From Odontocerum albicorne (taxonomy: Eukaryota > Arthropoda > Insecta > Trichoptera > Odontoceridae), in contig OX463846.1 in assembly GCA_949825065.1 (NCBI GenBank), positions 4,855,366 through 4,919,365 of the forward strand: DNA of 64,000 nucleotides. Reading direction: 5' to 3'. The notes under the pieces were generated by a model. It saw only the letters and a program-made list of their open reading frames with translations, made no database searches and was not told the DNA's origin. The position numbers and the translations under genes are program-made. Positions 35,061 through 47,800 of this stretch are shown here, in pieces (positions within the stretch are counted from its first letter, which is position 1; each line of letters opens with the position of its first letter).

Positions 35061-35744
35061 ATCTTCAAGTGTTTTATGTCTGGAAAAGCAAATTTTCTTC
35101 TTAATATATCCTTTACCTTCTCTAATATTCTCAAAAACTTTTCTTAAAATCATTCGAGTTAACATATATTTTTTATTTTTCTTTAAAATGCACTTTTTAA
35201 ATAATTTTAAATTTGTAGATTATTTTATTATGTTTTATTTTTATGATAAAACAATTATTATTTTAATACCAGTCATTTTATCGGGCATTCAATAAATTAC
35301 ATTTTAATTATATGTTTCTTTATTATTTAAATGAATTCAAGCACACATTCAATGCGATCAAATTATTAAGGTAATTCACGTGTGGCTGACTAATTATTAA
35401 AATAAAAAAAAAATCACTTGACATACACGCGTTCCGCTCGAAGTATATTTGAACACTGGTGAATATTTGTGTGTGCTAATACTAATAAACTAATCATCCA
35501 TGCGTTGCTAGGAATTGAGTATATGTATACAATTTCAACACACTAGGAGCGGTAATAGTATCTTTGGTTTGCATACGAAAACGCGTCAGGCGCGTTGTTA
35601 GCACCCGATGGTTGCGAAGAAGAACGCACTAGGCGCGTTGTTAGCATTGAATGTGTTAAACAAATTTTTTATATATAGAATCTTGAAAAAGATGTTTGTT
35701 TCACTTTGTGGTGTGATGTTTATTAATTTTTAATATAATAAATA

Positions 35745-35928
35745 AAACACTTAATTTTTATTTTGTGTTCACCACTATTTTATTTTTGTGAGTTCACAAC
35801 CTGTTTGAAAGACCTCCGTCTTCCTAGTCAGCTAATTTCCACCTGACGAGGAAGACGGACGTCTTTGAAACCGGTTGTGAATTCACAAAAATAAAACAGT
35901 GGTAAATACAAAAGAGAAAAAAGTGTTT
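35745..35928. mobile_element. Foldback element (Penelope-type pseudo-LTR pair)
   Basis: Two arms of about 65-90 bases in inverse orientation around 35836: AAACACTTAATTTTTATTTT..GTGAGTTCACAACC and GGTTGTGAATTCACAAAAAT..AAGTGTTT. The right arm carries the hammerhead at 35834-35883. The left arm has a degenerate copy on - (CTGACTA, CAAA). Hammerheads in inverted terminal repeats are known from Penelope-like retroelements; no reverse transcriptase is present here. Confidence 0.6.
35834..35883 (+). ncRNA. Hammerhead ribozyme motif, type I, intact core
   Basis: Core CTGACGA at 35843-35849 and GAAA at 35867-35870. Stem II GAAGAC (35851-35856) pairs with GTCTTT (35861-35866) across loop GGAC. A very short stem III is CC/GG (35871-35874) with A15.1-U16.1 then U17, predicted cleavage after 35876. 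Stem I CAC (35840-35842) pairs GTG (35877-35879), and after an internal loop AATT (35834-35837) pairs AATT (35880-35883). One extra G sits between CTGACGA and stem II. Short stem III hammerheads usually act as dimers. Activity is not shown. Confidence 0.55.
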
Positions 35929-35929
35929 A

Positions 35930-37440
35930 ACATATTTTATTTTTTATAGTTTAGACATTCTTGGTTTTATTTTATTTAATGTGCCTTAAAATGAATTTAA
36001 ATAACACTGACTATTGCATTACAGGTAACAGAGATTTTATTTTAATACCAACACTAAAATCTAGATAAATTGTACTTTTTTAAAAACAATTATTAAATGT
36101 AATAATTTCATTTCATACTTCTTAAGGCCCTTATGAAATGTACAGAAATAAATTAGTTTGTAATTTTCGTGAACTTATCACAAATTAATTATAGATACAG
36201 TATGTTAAACAGTGCCATGTATATTATAGTCCAATTGTTTATACTCTAAAGCTAAATATTCCTTTGTTTCTGTAACATTTGCTGTTTTTTTTATTAATGT
36301 TTTGTGATATTTTTCTAAGAAGGCGTTTGAGCAGTCTGGCCATAATTCATATAAAAAGGCCTAAAGCTAAATATTTGCCTCCACATTATTTCTGTACTAA
36401 CTGTAAATAAAGTGGTATGTCATATTTTAGTCACAATTAGGGAAAATAATATTGTGCGTCAACTTTATCATCGACATAACTTTGATTGCTATGAATCAAA
36501 GGGGATATAGATAATAAGGAAATCGTGAACCTAACTATTCAAAATTAGTTTTTAAAGTTATCAAATTTTGGAATACTCAAAAGTTTTTAATGGCTCATCT
36601 GAAAAATGGCTTGATGTAGTTACTTCATTTTCATGGCTTGTAAAGATTTTAAGTAAATGTTGATACCAATCTCTCTTCATTATTTTACAGTTTCTGAATA
36701 GAATAAGTTTATTAGATTTAATCGATATTTGACCACAGTCATACCGCAAACTGCTCGTGAGCTGCATTTGGATCGACCATGTGCTAACCTTAGCATGCCC
36801 ATGGTACAACAGAATTTGCATATAGAAAATTTACACTGTGTCAAGTCTTATTGTGAGATTGTCTGTCTGCAGTATTTTTTGATAATTGATTGATCATTAT
36901 GGAGTTAGTGTACAAAGCTCGAGTGGTATGACCATGGTAAGTGAAATCCAGCCTTAAGTGCTATACATTTCTTTGCTCTTTGGAATAATTTAGAAAACCA
37001 ATTTTCTTCACATTATTCAAAACTATGTATAATATATTTTGCTATATAAATATAATTAAATATTCTGATATTACTACGTATTCGAAAAACCCCTTTAGCA
37101 AGGTTTGTTACACTCATTAATTAATTGATATTAAAGTATTATTTTTTTACAAACCTGAAAACTTGACTTAAAAAAATAGTAACCTGAGGCTATAAAATGT
37201 GGCAAGTTTTTTTATAAGAATTGAGTTAATTTCTAATAAAGCCGGATAAAAGAATGCGCTATATATTGAAATAAGAGGTGGCCTATGATTTTCTAATACG
37301 AGTACATACTTGGGTGGGAACCTGGAATAGATCCAATGGTTGTGCATACAATAATTTCAAATTAATTATGAGTGGTAAAGGTGTTTGTGTATCTACAATA
37401 TTTTTTTTTTAAATCTTCCTAGTGGTAGTTCTTCAGGAGT
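35930..37440. other. Intergenic A+T-rich stretch, nothing recognised
   Basis: No convincing coding frame or terminal repeats. A few short repeats only. Confidence 0.55.
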
Positions 37441-37447
37441 TTGATGA

Positions 37448-37545
37448 ATTAGTATGAATGAATGAATTAGTAGAAGCGATTTTATAATGAATTAGTAGAA
37501 ACGATTTTATGATGAAGTAGTAGAAGCGATTTTATGCATACAATT
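37448..37545 (+). repeat. About 31-bp tandem repeat, three copies
   Basis: ATGAATTAGTAGAAGCGATT-TTAT units, with one or two changes between copies. Confidence 0.75.
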
Positions 37546-37674
37546 TGTTTGCATAATTAATTAATGTTCATATATAGAATGGATCGCAAAGTCAAACCAT
37601 TGTGTGTCAAACCACATTAAAAAAAAGAATTCCCTTTTTTTGTAAACATTCCATTATATGCATATTTTTATCTA

Positions 37675-37889
37675 TAGTTCGGAAATTCTAGGATGAGTCC
37701 TGTGACATCTCACAACTTTGCCCCAATACAACATTATGTAATGTATTTACCTAAATAACTTGCTATTTATTAGAATTGAGGCTTATATTAAAGTTGATAA
37801 AACAATTAAAATTACTGAACATCGTTACAAGGTTGTATTGGGGCAAATTTGTGAGCTGTCACAGGACTCATCCTAGAATTTCTGAACTA
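37675..37889. mobile_element. TA-flanked MITE, 'GTTCGG' family, copy 2
   Basis: TAGTTCGGAAATTCTAGGAT and its inverse, 215 bp, uninterrupted. TIRs about 55 bases (to CAAATTTGCCCCAATA). Confidence 0.88.
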
Positions 37890-38685
37890 TAGTAATTTTA
37901 TAAACCTAAATTTTTTTATATTATCTAATACAACTAATATTTATTATCTAATACAGTTATTATGTAATATAGTTATCTAATACAGTTATTATCCTCATTT
38001 TGAGAATAAAATAATGAAAGTTTTCAATTCATGCTAATTTTAGAATTAAAAATTTTGAGTTTTATAATTGATGTAAAGTAAAACCTCGATTATATTATAC
38101 CCAGATTTAACAGATTTCTACTTCAAAGAGATCATAACGTATATCAAGATACACTTTTTCCTGAAGTATGTATGCTTACACTGTTAATTCTTGTGTCCAT
38201 TTAGAATTTCAATTGGTGATGTGGTTTTTATTGAAATGATTGACTGCAAAAGGAACAATCATGCGAACCTATTGTATGATATTTTGTGTCCCACTTATGA
38301 TTATTTGTTATTATTTATGGTTTTAATTTTTTGTAAAGGCTTTAATTATAGAATTACGAGGGCAATTAATTTATTTTTAAATATTCAGCAATAATTCAGC
38401 CTGACATGAAAGGACATGGAGTGCCGGACTGTGGACTGATCTGAATGGAGACATTTCATAGCATTCGTGTGATCCTGATGCAAAGTATAGGGGGAAGATG
38501 AGGATTTTTCAAATTCGCTTTAAATTGGGGATAATCTATATATTTGGATTATTTGAGACTGAGGATTTTTTCATTTCTCTATGTATAGTTATAAATTTTT
38601 CAATTGCATTTGCATTAGTCAAAACTCATGTGAATACATTCTAGAAATATTTTTTAAGCTTCATTTATTTTTCTTTATTTCATAA

Positions 38686-39680
38686 TACAGGGTGGCGCAG
38701 AGGAAAGGCATGTTTTTTGAATGGCTAGTATTTTGCAAAGATAGGAAACGCATGTTTTTCATTTAAGCGTACCATTGTTTATTTTCAAATGAATTTTTTG
38801 ATGAATACAGGTAAATGAAGTAATAATATTGCACCTTTAAATTAATTGTGAAAAATAATGTCAGGCAAGTGTTGCCCTTCTTCGCCTACTGAAAGTTTCT
38901 ATTCGTCAAGAAATCAAAGGAATACCAGAAGAAATGTTTGTGAGAGTGATGCATAACTTTCAAGAGAGGTTGCAGATATATGCCTGCGAAGAAGGGCAAC
39001 ACTTGCCTGCCACTATTTTTCACAATTAATTTAAAGGTGCAATATAATTACTTAATTTACCAGTAAGGATGAAAATCTATTGATGTATTGCAGAGAAAAT
39101 CTCTTCAATATAAACCAAAAGAATGTGTGTTGCTGAAGTCATAATAAAACTAGACAGGTTAAAAAGGTAGTCATTATGTGCTCAATGCTTAGTATTGTGC
39201 TCATCTACTATGTCTCGAACTTAGCACACCACCTGTCTCCATCCCTCTCTAGGCTGGACCATCCCCTGGACCATGATGAATGCAGCACTTAAAGAGGATT
39301 CTTTTAACTCCTTTATTTGATCCGCCCATCTCCTAGGACACCTTCCTCTTGCTCACTTTCCCTCAACTGTCCCCGTGATCACCAGCTTCTCCAGACTTTC
39401 TAGCAATGGGCCTAAAGTACGTAGTATGATCATGTTAATAAGGTGAACAAAAGAAGAGTTCCCAACATTGTACAGGGTGGCGTCTGCGCCACCTGACTTG
39501 CCTGACATTATTTTTCAAAATTAATTTAAAGGTACAATATTATTACTTCATTTACCTGTATTAATCAAAAAATTATCTTGAAAATAAACAATGTTATTCT
39601 TAAATGAAAAACATGCATTTCCTCTTTTTGCAAAATACTAGCCATTCAAAAAATATGCGTTTGCTCTGCGCCACCCTGTA
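38686..39680. mobile_element. Element with about 190-bp terminal inverted repeats
   Basis: TACAGGGTGGCGCAGAGGAA at the left, GCGCCACCCTGTA at the right. Left 38686-38890 and right 39480-39680 are inverse copies (TTGAATGGCTAGTATTTTGC; TTAATTTAAAGGTGCAATAT). A third inverted partial copy lies at about 38985-39060. It holds a LINE fragment. Superfamily not determined. Confidence 0.72.
39190..39425 (-). pseudogene. LINE C-terminal fragment
   Basis: - strand: RTLGPLLESLEKLVITGTVE, GK, a stop, ARGRCPRRWADQIKELKESS, LSAAFIMVQGM, WRQVV. A common LINE ORF end, here cargo of the long-TIR element. Confidence 0.6.
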
Positions 39681-39966
39681 TTTTTGATTAAAATTATGTA
39701 AAAATGAAAATTAAGCAATAAAATACGAAGATGTAATTTATATGTTATTTTTTTCTTTTAAATTACATAAACATTTTTTTTAAATTCTAGAATATGTCTT
39801 AATTCTAATGCCCAAGTGGAAAGAAACTAGATATTATTTTTTATACAAAGAAATATTCCAATGTATTCTATACTATTTGATACTTTACAAATTACAAATA
39901 TTTTATTTCTCATTAGTGTTTTAAGGAATGTTACCGATTTATTAAGTTTTAAATTAAATTACAGTC

Positions 39967-40376
39967 TACCGTATTTTACGCACTATAAGACGCTACGGAC
40001 TATAAGATGCACCTTAATTTTTAGGCAATTTTAAAAAAAAATAACATTTTTACCATTTTTATTATTAGATTGCAAAGCCAGACTAAAAAAAAATACTTAG
40101 TTTATAAAACCAAACTGACCTTTAAAATCCCTGAAAATCTTCACCTGAACTTTCTTCTTCTTCCTCTTCATCGTCATGCTGCCAGTTGAATCCAATGTTG
40201 CCAGATAGAGATAGGTTTCCCGCGGCATCGAATATATGGCCATTTTTAAGACTGACGGGAATTTTAAATCAAACACTGGACATTTTTGATATTAATTTCG
40301 AGTATAAGACGCGCCTGAATTTTGGAGGCAATTTTTTGAAGAAAAAAGTGCGTCTTATAGTCCGTAAAATACGGTA
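39967..40376. mobile_element. MITE with CCGTATTTTAC termini, TA-flanked
   Basis: TACCGTATTTTACGCACTAT at the left, ATAGTCCGTAAAATACGGTA at the right. The inner CTATAAGACGC-type motif is repeated inversely. This terminus type recurs in many animal genomes as a Tc1/mariner-superfamily MITE. Confidence 0.75.
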
Positions 40377-41954
40377 TATCTTCTGTACATTTTGGAAACC
40401 AAAAATTGAGAAAAAAACCGGCCATAATATTTTTAAATGTATAAATACGAGTATGTGTTTGTATCCAAAATAGACATATTCAAAATATGTGCTGGTCGAT
40501 TTATTACTAAAATGCTTATATAAAAATTTAAGTAATTTCAATTTATAAAAATTGTACTAAAAGATTTTTTTTACCATTATATATAAAATCAATTTTTTGT
40601 TTTGAATTTATATCGTCTTCAAAATTTTAAACGTGATGTTGAAGTGTTTATCAACCCTTGTTAGGATTTTATTAAATTATTTAAGTACTTTATCTGTAAA
40701 TTAAAATAAGTTTAAGTTTTCCTTTTTTGATTTGTGGAAGTCATAAAGTATATTAAAAATGGTGATAACTGTATTTTAGAAAAATCACACCGGAATGTAT
40801 TTACGTTTAATAGAGTTCCAATTACTTTACTGCCATTCCTGGGTGAAGTTGTTAGTCATTCATGTTGGTTATGCATTCCTTATGGGTTATGGATTCATTT
40901 TATTTAGATTTTTCATCTCAATTTATTGTTGTACTGGTCCATATTAGCTACCTACCGTAAATTTCATAGACACTCTTGAAGTGATGTTACTCGTACATAA
41001 GTTCTTGTCTTTTAAGCAAGGTCTGATTGTTTTGTTATAATTTACTTTATCTTGAGAATAAATAACAGGTTAATTTTTCTGACATTGTTATTTAGAAACA
41101 CAATCTCTTTCAGAATAGATTTCTTCATGTTGTGATGATCACAGTGCTGAAACTAAATTCTTTTTTCATTTCCAACACCGAAACACTTCATTCTAATTCA
41201 ATATTCATTCAGAAATTTAAAGTGCATCTCTTGTCAAATTTCATTTACTTAAGAGTGATTCAATTATAAATCTAAAAATGCTTAGATTTTAAATAAAACG
41301 TTAATGGTTCGGGCGGGCTCTTTTGATGCGATAGAATTGTGTGGATTGATAATAGTTTTAAGTGATTTTGGCTACTATTATGTATTAAATATTTTTAATT
41401 ATAATGGACTACAAAATTGGCTGTTTTGATCGAGGGTGTCCGAACAGACTTCAATGAGCGTAGCTATGTCAAAAAAGTCCAAAACCAAAGATGCATAATT
41501 TTCATATAAACTATATTACAAAGTAAGTTCTGATAAATAATTATACAGTTTTTTTTTCGATAACAAGGAATGAATTTTTTTTTCATATTTGCTTTTTCGA
41601 TTGTAAATATTTTGTGATAGAATAAAATAAAATCCCGTGATATTTTTGAAATTTGATCAAAACATTTTAAACTGTATGATTTGTTAATGGATAGTGACAT
41701 TTTGTTTAGATCAAAATGAATGTGTGACTATTTTGCATGTCTTAGATTGATAATCTTGTTTAGTATTAACAATTGTTTTGTTATTTGTATTGACAAATTA
41801 ATAAATTTTCACATATATGATAAGTCAAATGTAGTTTTTTATTTCTTTATTTTCCTGAAGTCCTCTATTTTACTTATTAGTAATTATGTTGTAAAATTAA
41901 ATTCTGTTCTCTATATTGTGCAGCACTTTTATTGTATGTAGTACAATCTTGTCA
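40377..41954. other. Intergenic A+T-rich stretch, nothing recognised
   Basis: No coding or mobile element signature seen. Confidence 0.6.
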
Positions 41955-42110
41955 AACCAACCAGAAAAAAACTTAAAAAGTCCTTAAGTGAAAACCAGAC
42001 AAACTGTTTTTAAAATTGGGTATTTGAACCTGCAACTATTACTTGAACCTGCAACCCTTGGGATAGGAGATAGGCACCTTACTAACAAAGCCACGAAGGC
42101 CTATATACAT
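41955..42110 (-). mobile_element. tRNA-derived SINE, decayed, - strand
   Basis: AACCAACCAGAAA, CTTAAGTGAAAACCAGAC and a corrupted head with TTGAACCTGCAAC twice, a 20-base local duplication of the B-box part. Confidence 0.5.
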
Positions 42111-42124
42111 ATATTATATTTCTT

Positions 42125-43655
42125 TTGTTGAAATATGGACATTGAGAACTTGTGAGAGGAGAATCGACACATTCGAGATGTACTAGATGTGCCCCATAGG
42201 CAGCAATGTGTATTACGAAGGTTGCTACTTAAGTTTTGAGATATGGCAACACCAGTGTAGATACGTCAAATCTGACATCAGCATCGTAAATTTTGACGTT
42301 TTTAATGGTATACGTGCTCAGAAAGTTTTTTCATACGAGCGCTATTTGTGTTGTTTACAGTTACTTGAAACATTAATCTCGGCCAAAAATGGAATTAAAT
42401 TGTGAACATTTTCGTGCAATGATTTTTTCTGATTTTCGACATGGACTAACACAACAACAGTGTGCCGATTAACTCGCTTCGACTTTTGGTGATGAATCAC
42501 CATCCCGGGCCACTGTGTTTCGCTGGTTTTCCGATATCAATCGTGGTCGTAGTTCGCTCCAGAACGAATTTCGTGAAGGCCGTCCACAATTGGTTGTTGT
42601 GCCAGAAAACATTGATGCTGTGTGTGAACTGATATTGCAAGATCGTCATGTGACTTATCGTGAGATTGAGGCATGTTTGGGCATTAGTTCCACTTGCATA
42701 CATTCAATATTGCATGAACATTTGGCCGTCAAAAAGATTTGTTCGCGTTGGATACCGCATAATTTGACAATCGCTCATAAAAAGGCTCGTGTCGATTGGT
42801 CCAAAGAAACGTTGAAAAAAATTCGATCGAGGTGCTTCAAAAGACGTCTATAAGATCGTGATAGGCAACGAATCATGGATCTATGCATATTAGCCAGAAA
42901 CTAAACAGCAGTCGACTGTATGGGTCTTTTGAGACGAGCAAAATCCAACAAAAGTTGTTCGCGCACGAAGCACTTCGAAGCAAATGGTGGCTTGTTTCTT
43001 CGGTATAAATGGTCATGTCGCAACAGTGCCTTTAGTGGAACGTCGTACGGTCAATTCTGAATGGTACACCACCATTTGTTTGCCAGAAGTGTTCGGAGAA
43101 ATGAGGAAAACCAACCGCCGAAGACGAATCATTCTCCACCACAACAATTGGCTCAAACAAGTGACTTTTTGAGCACTCAAAACATCGAATTGATGGGTCA
43201 TCCGCCGTACAGCCCTGATTTGGCACCCAATGACTTCTTTTTATTCCCGAACATCAAAAATAAATTTCAAGGTCACGTTTTTCGACGCCTGAAGAAGCGG
43301 TTGATGTATTCAAAATGCATGTTTTGAAGTTACCTCATTCGGAGCGGAAAAGTGCTTTGAAAATTAGTTCAAACAAAAAGTGTATTGATCTTCATGGAGA
43401 GGGTTTTGAAAAACAATAAAGCCATTTTCGATGATAAATATTTGTTTTTACTTGTCTGTCTCAAAACTTAAGTAGCAATTCTCGTACCACTTCAATTTTT
43501 GAGGAGTTTGGTAACCAGGAAAGAATATTATATTTCTTCAGACATATCACACGTAGGGAAGATGACAACTCGGAGAGACAGGTGGTGACTGGTGGCGTAG
43601 AAGTCAGGCAAGGGGGTGATCTCCAACTTGTTGGATCGACCAGTTGATGCTACTG
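42125..43655 (+). pseudogene. LINE C-terminal fragment split by a mariner
   Basis: Before the mariner: VEIWTLRTCERRIDTFEM. After it: FEEFGNQERILYFFRHITRR, EDDNSERQVVTGGVEVRQGG. These join as one RTE-like C-terminal region with the mariner between them. Confidence 0.62.
42214..43486 (+). mobile_element. mariner-like transposon, near full length, catalytic Asp lost
   Basis: TACGAAGGTTGCTACTTAAG and the inverse CTTAAGTAGCAATTCTCGTA with TA ends. + strand start at about 42389: ATG, HFRAMIFSDFRHGLTQQQCA-type N-terminus with an early TAA; VFRWFSDINRGRSSLQNEFR; VIGNESWIYAY (first catalytic D read as N) then TAG; ILHHNNW (second D read as N); YSPDLAPNDFFLFPN (third present). Confidence 0.88.
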
Positions 43656-43689
43656 GTTTTTTTATTATCGGTTTTCTTCATACTGCGTA

Positions 43690-44593
43690 GTGACGAGACA
43701 AATGGAAGGAAATGCCAGCTTGAGAAACTCACTTCAAAGGGATCACAATTGTTATTCACTCACGAGAGATTAATCAATAAAAAAATGATATTTTTTTTAA
43801 GTTTATATTTAAATAAATAGTTTATTGTATATATTATAACACCAATATGAAAAAGATGATAAAAATATGTACACAAAAATAATTTTGTAAGTAATCAATT
43901 CAATCAAGAACTGGAATATTTTCAATCAAAATAGGTTTTGTTTAGTTTTAAAATATGTAATAAATAAATACAATATGAATTTCAAATGAGAAAACAAACT
44001 AAAATTGATAAATAACTTTATCAATTTTGGCAATGTATAATATATAATTATTACATTTTAAGCTTTATAAAGCATATTTAATATTATAATAACATATGGC
44101 GAGTATTGTTTTTTTTTTCAACATAATTGAAGCAATTTTTATTATCAAATCCGTTTGCCTAAATTTAAAAAAAAATCAGGATGCTTATGATTAAAACTTA
44201 ATATTTAAAACTTAAAAGTAAACAAAATCTTTCCAGTTATGTAAAATTATTGATTCATTTTTTGTATGTATTATCAAATTTATGACAATATTCTTAATTG
44301 AGAAAATTTTAAATATTGTCATTTTATCTTTATATATTTATATTTGACTCTTCGAAACTTTCAGATTGTAAATATAGAATATTTGTTTGTGCATTTGATT
44401 AGCATAATACATTTGGAACTATTTCCATATATGCCCACAAATTTAAGGATACGGTGATAAAAACTTTCCAAATGAAATCATGATGAAAGAAAAAATATCT
44501 ACTTTCTAAAAAAAAAGTGATTTTTTTACTACAAAACTTGTGATTTAAATGAAATATCTGCTTTTTTATAAATTTGGATATCCATTTTTTAAA
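43690..44593. other. Intergenic A+T-rich stretch between the convergent genes
   Basis: No coding or repeat signature; contains probable 3' end of gene 2. Confidence 0.55.
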
Positions 44594-44599
44594 ATTTAT
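44594..44599 (-). promoter_or_regulatory. Candidate polyadenylation signal for the Zasp-like gene
   Basis: AATAAA on the - strand, 115 bases after the stop at 44714. Other hexamers are nearby, so choice is uncertain. Confidence 0.4.
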
Positions 44600-44713
44600 T
44601 TTTATGTATGTTAAATTGTTTTTCTTTTCACAAGTATTATAGTATAGCGGTGCTATGCCTTCGTATAATGAAGATGGGATGAATGAACTGTGGTGATGGA
44701 ATCGGCTGAAGAG

Positions 44714-44833
44714 TTAGTATTGGCTTGCGCCACTCTGTTCATCGTAATGCTGCGTGCCTGGGGGGATTTTGTATCCTGGGTAGTTATTTGGTAGAGCATT
44801 CTTGGCAAAGAATTTTGTATAATCCTTTTTAAC
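44714..44833 (-). CDS. Zasp-like gene last exon
   Basis: Acceptor AAATTTCAG; 39 codons and TAA (44714-44716). VKKDYTKFFAKNALPNNYPG then YKIPPGTQHYDEQSGASQY. It is the most conserved-looking segment and ends without a LIM domain. Confidence 0.75.
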   Translation of the reverse strand, partial: VKKDYTKFFAKNALPNNYPGYKIPPGTQHYDEQSGASQY

Positions 44834-47800
44834 CTGAAATTTAATAAATACATGTGTATTATGATCCATATATTCTTGCAGGCTTATTGCTAGAGATATT
44901 TTTTGTTAAGTTATTATCAGGAGTCAAACTTGAAATTTCCAGGTGCGTAACATATTTTCAATAATTAGGCCACTGTGACTGACCTATATAAAGTGTGGAA
45001 TGCAACATTTTTCTATTGAATTTTGAAACTACTTTTTTTATAGATATATACAAACATACACACACATATATACGAGTATATATATATATATATTTTTTTT
45101 TTAACCTGGCGAGTTTATTACCATGTGGTAATCTCTTCCAACCAACCAGAAAGTTGTTTTTATAGGCGCTAAGTGTTAACCAGACTGGAATCCTATTTAA
45201 AAAATCTGGGTTCCAGCGGAGATCGAACCCGCAACCATCCATATATTCCATCACACCATTTCCTGTCAGGGTAGGCAGAGAGGACAGATCACCAGATTTT
45301 CCTGTCTCAACATATATCCTTTGCTTTTTTCATCTCATATAATTTCTACGATTTGTTATAGATAGTACAATATTTTTATTCATTATTTAGTCAAAATGTC
45401 TCTAGAAGATCAAACAAGTTTTTACACTTTAACATATTATTGTTTTTATATATTTCATCATAAGAAAATCCCTAAATAATCTTAAAATTCACAATTTTGT
45501 ATAAGTAGTACAATATTTAAATTCTAAAAAATATTTTCAAAACATGGATCTCGGATGGACGGCGTCCACCAGGGAGACCCCCGAAATGATGGAGAGATAG
45601 CTGGAGCTCAGCATTACAGGAGAACAATCATGCAGTAACAGACTCTTGAGTCTATAGAAAGTTTAAGAAGAAGATTTCCAAAATACTGTCAGAAATATCT
45701 TTGGAAGATCCAAATTAAGCGAAAGTTCTTTCTTCTTTTCATTTATATTGTTTTGTAACGTTATAGATTGTGCCCGATTACATCAGGTTGATGAGTTTTG
45801 TTATTTAGGCAATATGTTTACTTGTGATACGCGAGTTGAAAAGGACATTGAAGGAATGGTAGTGACAGGGAACAAGGTAAATGGAGAACTTAATGTTATC
45901 GCATGTATATTATCAATAACCGTGTATTACCAAAATTGCAAAAAAATGACAATACACAATAATATGTTGATGCCCACCTTGACATATGGAAATGAAATTT
46001 TTATTTTTTAAAATTTTTTATTTAACCTGGCGTATTTATTGCCACGTGGCAATCTCTTCCAACCAACCAGAAATATGTTTTAGTGGGCCCTAAGTGAAAA
46101 CCAGACTGAAATCCCATTTAATAAAAAATTGTGTTCCAGCGGCGATCGAACCCGCAACCTCCGGATCAGTAGACAAGCGTCTTACCACCAGACCACAGAG
46201 GTCGTTGTAATAATTTTTTTTTACTACATAAATTGACTACTCTCTTGCTTCAATATTCAATAAAACTTTTTAAACTGTCCTCGTTTTTTTATTGTGCTTA
46301 CCTTTCGTGGTCGACACGCAGGTCCTTTCGCCAGCGTAATCCTGGCTTCATTTTCGGCAGCTACTGCTTCTTTCACTGACTGTGGTGGCCACTTCTGATC
46401 GCCCCTCATGTTTGCTCCTCCTGCAATATCACCCTCATCTACTAGTGCTTGAAGAAGGATGAGGAAGCCTTTTAATTAACAGGGTGCACGTACACTAATT
46501 CGCTACACTGTTAAACCTCGTAAATTTTAATCCAAATTTCTTTTACTTAGATAACTATGAATCGTGCCAATATCTCAAAAATTGGGATTTTTCCTCGAGT
46601 AATTTAAAGTTTGAGAATGATTTTTAATTGGAAAGCCTAAAACTTATTTATGAAATAAATTTATTTTTTAATATTTATTAACATATCCCTGCTAATATAA
46701 AATAAATCAACCAATTATTGATAACATAAATTGTAAAATAAAGAAATAATAAATTATAAAGAAATCAATTCAGTGGATTAAAAATTAAAAACCTATTATT
46801 ATATTTTTTTTATAAAAACTACAGTTGAAATTAAATAACAAAATAATTTTCAATTTAACAAGGATTCAGTTAATAATAATATTTGTTTGCATGAATTGAC
46901 GAGGTTTGACTGTTCTACTACTCAAAACTACTATCTAGTCTATCTACTATTATCGGATTTCTGTTTGGGCATTTCAATAAATATTTTATTTGTTTATTTT
47001 TATATTTTTTAGGAATTGTATCTATGACTTTTGACAAAATACTATAGAAATAAAAATACCAGAGATAATCTATCTCTCTCTTTGAATATTGGCCGTGAAC
47101 TCCTATATATGAAGGAGTATACGCCAGTGTCAAATGATGACATAAAATATAATACATATGAAAAGAAAAAAATACTTTTGAAAATTTAAATGTTTATGTT
47201 TAACTCATCAAATAATGTGCGATACGAAATGTCAAATTGTAACATCCATTGATATGTCATAATATATTTCATGGACAAATTTCTCTTTGACTTTTGACTC
47301 GTACCACTAAGGAGTTTTGCTGAGTATTTTCATTATCAGCGAAAAAGTTTTTAGTCTTTATATTGTATTTCTATAGTCTTTTTACGTCGTCACATCCTAT
47401 AGTAATGTCGACATGATGTTATATGGACATTACTTCTCTGTAGAAACACAGTCTGGCTACATAATGGAATATATATGTATACAAAAAGAATCAACCCGCA
47501 GTTTACCTGTTATATATTAGGAGATTTTATATGAAAATAACTTCACTTTGTATAGGTTTTACAGTAATTAAAGTCCGTTAATTACAAGAATTAATTCGTA
47601 ATTCATATTGTTTGCGATTTTCTATGTTCTTAAATAGAATTTTCGTAATAAATTATACTGTTAATACGAAAACCTACATATTTCATACTTCGTAATATTT
47701 TTTCGCCGTGAAGTGTTTATGAATTCTAATAATTCAAAAATTTGCACATTAATCACAGATCCACATAGTAGCAGGCCAAGGCAGTGGAGTGTATTACATA

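Noticed and set aside
35336..35662. TTAA-type MITE with CACATTCAATGC ends
   Set aside because: Short matching ends (ACACATTCAATGC) and two GCGCGTTGTTAGCA repeats exist, but there is no TTAA or TA duplication that fits.
40186..40473. 95-codon frame as a gene
   Set aside because: It lies inside the CCGTATTTTAC MITE and reads through its inverted end; a mirror frame exists on the other strand.
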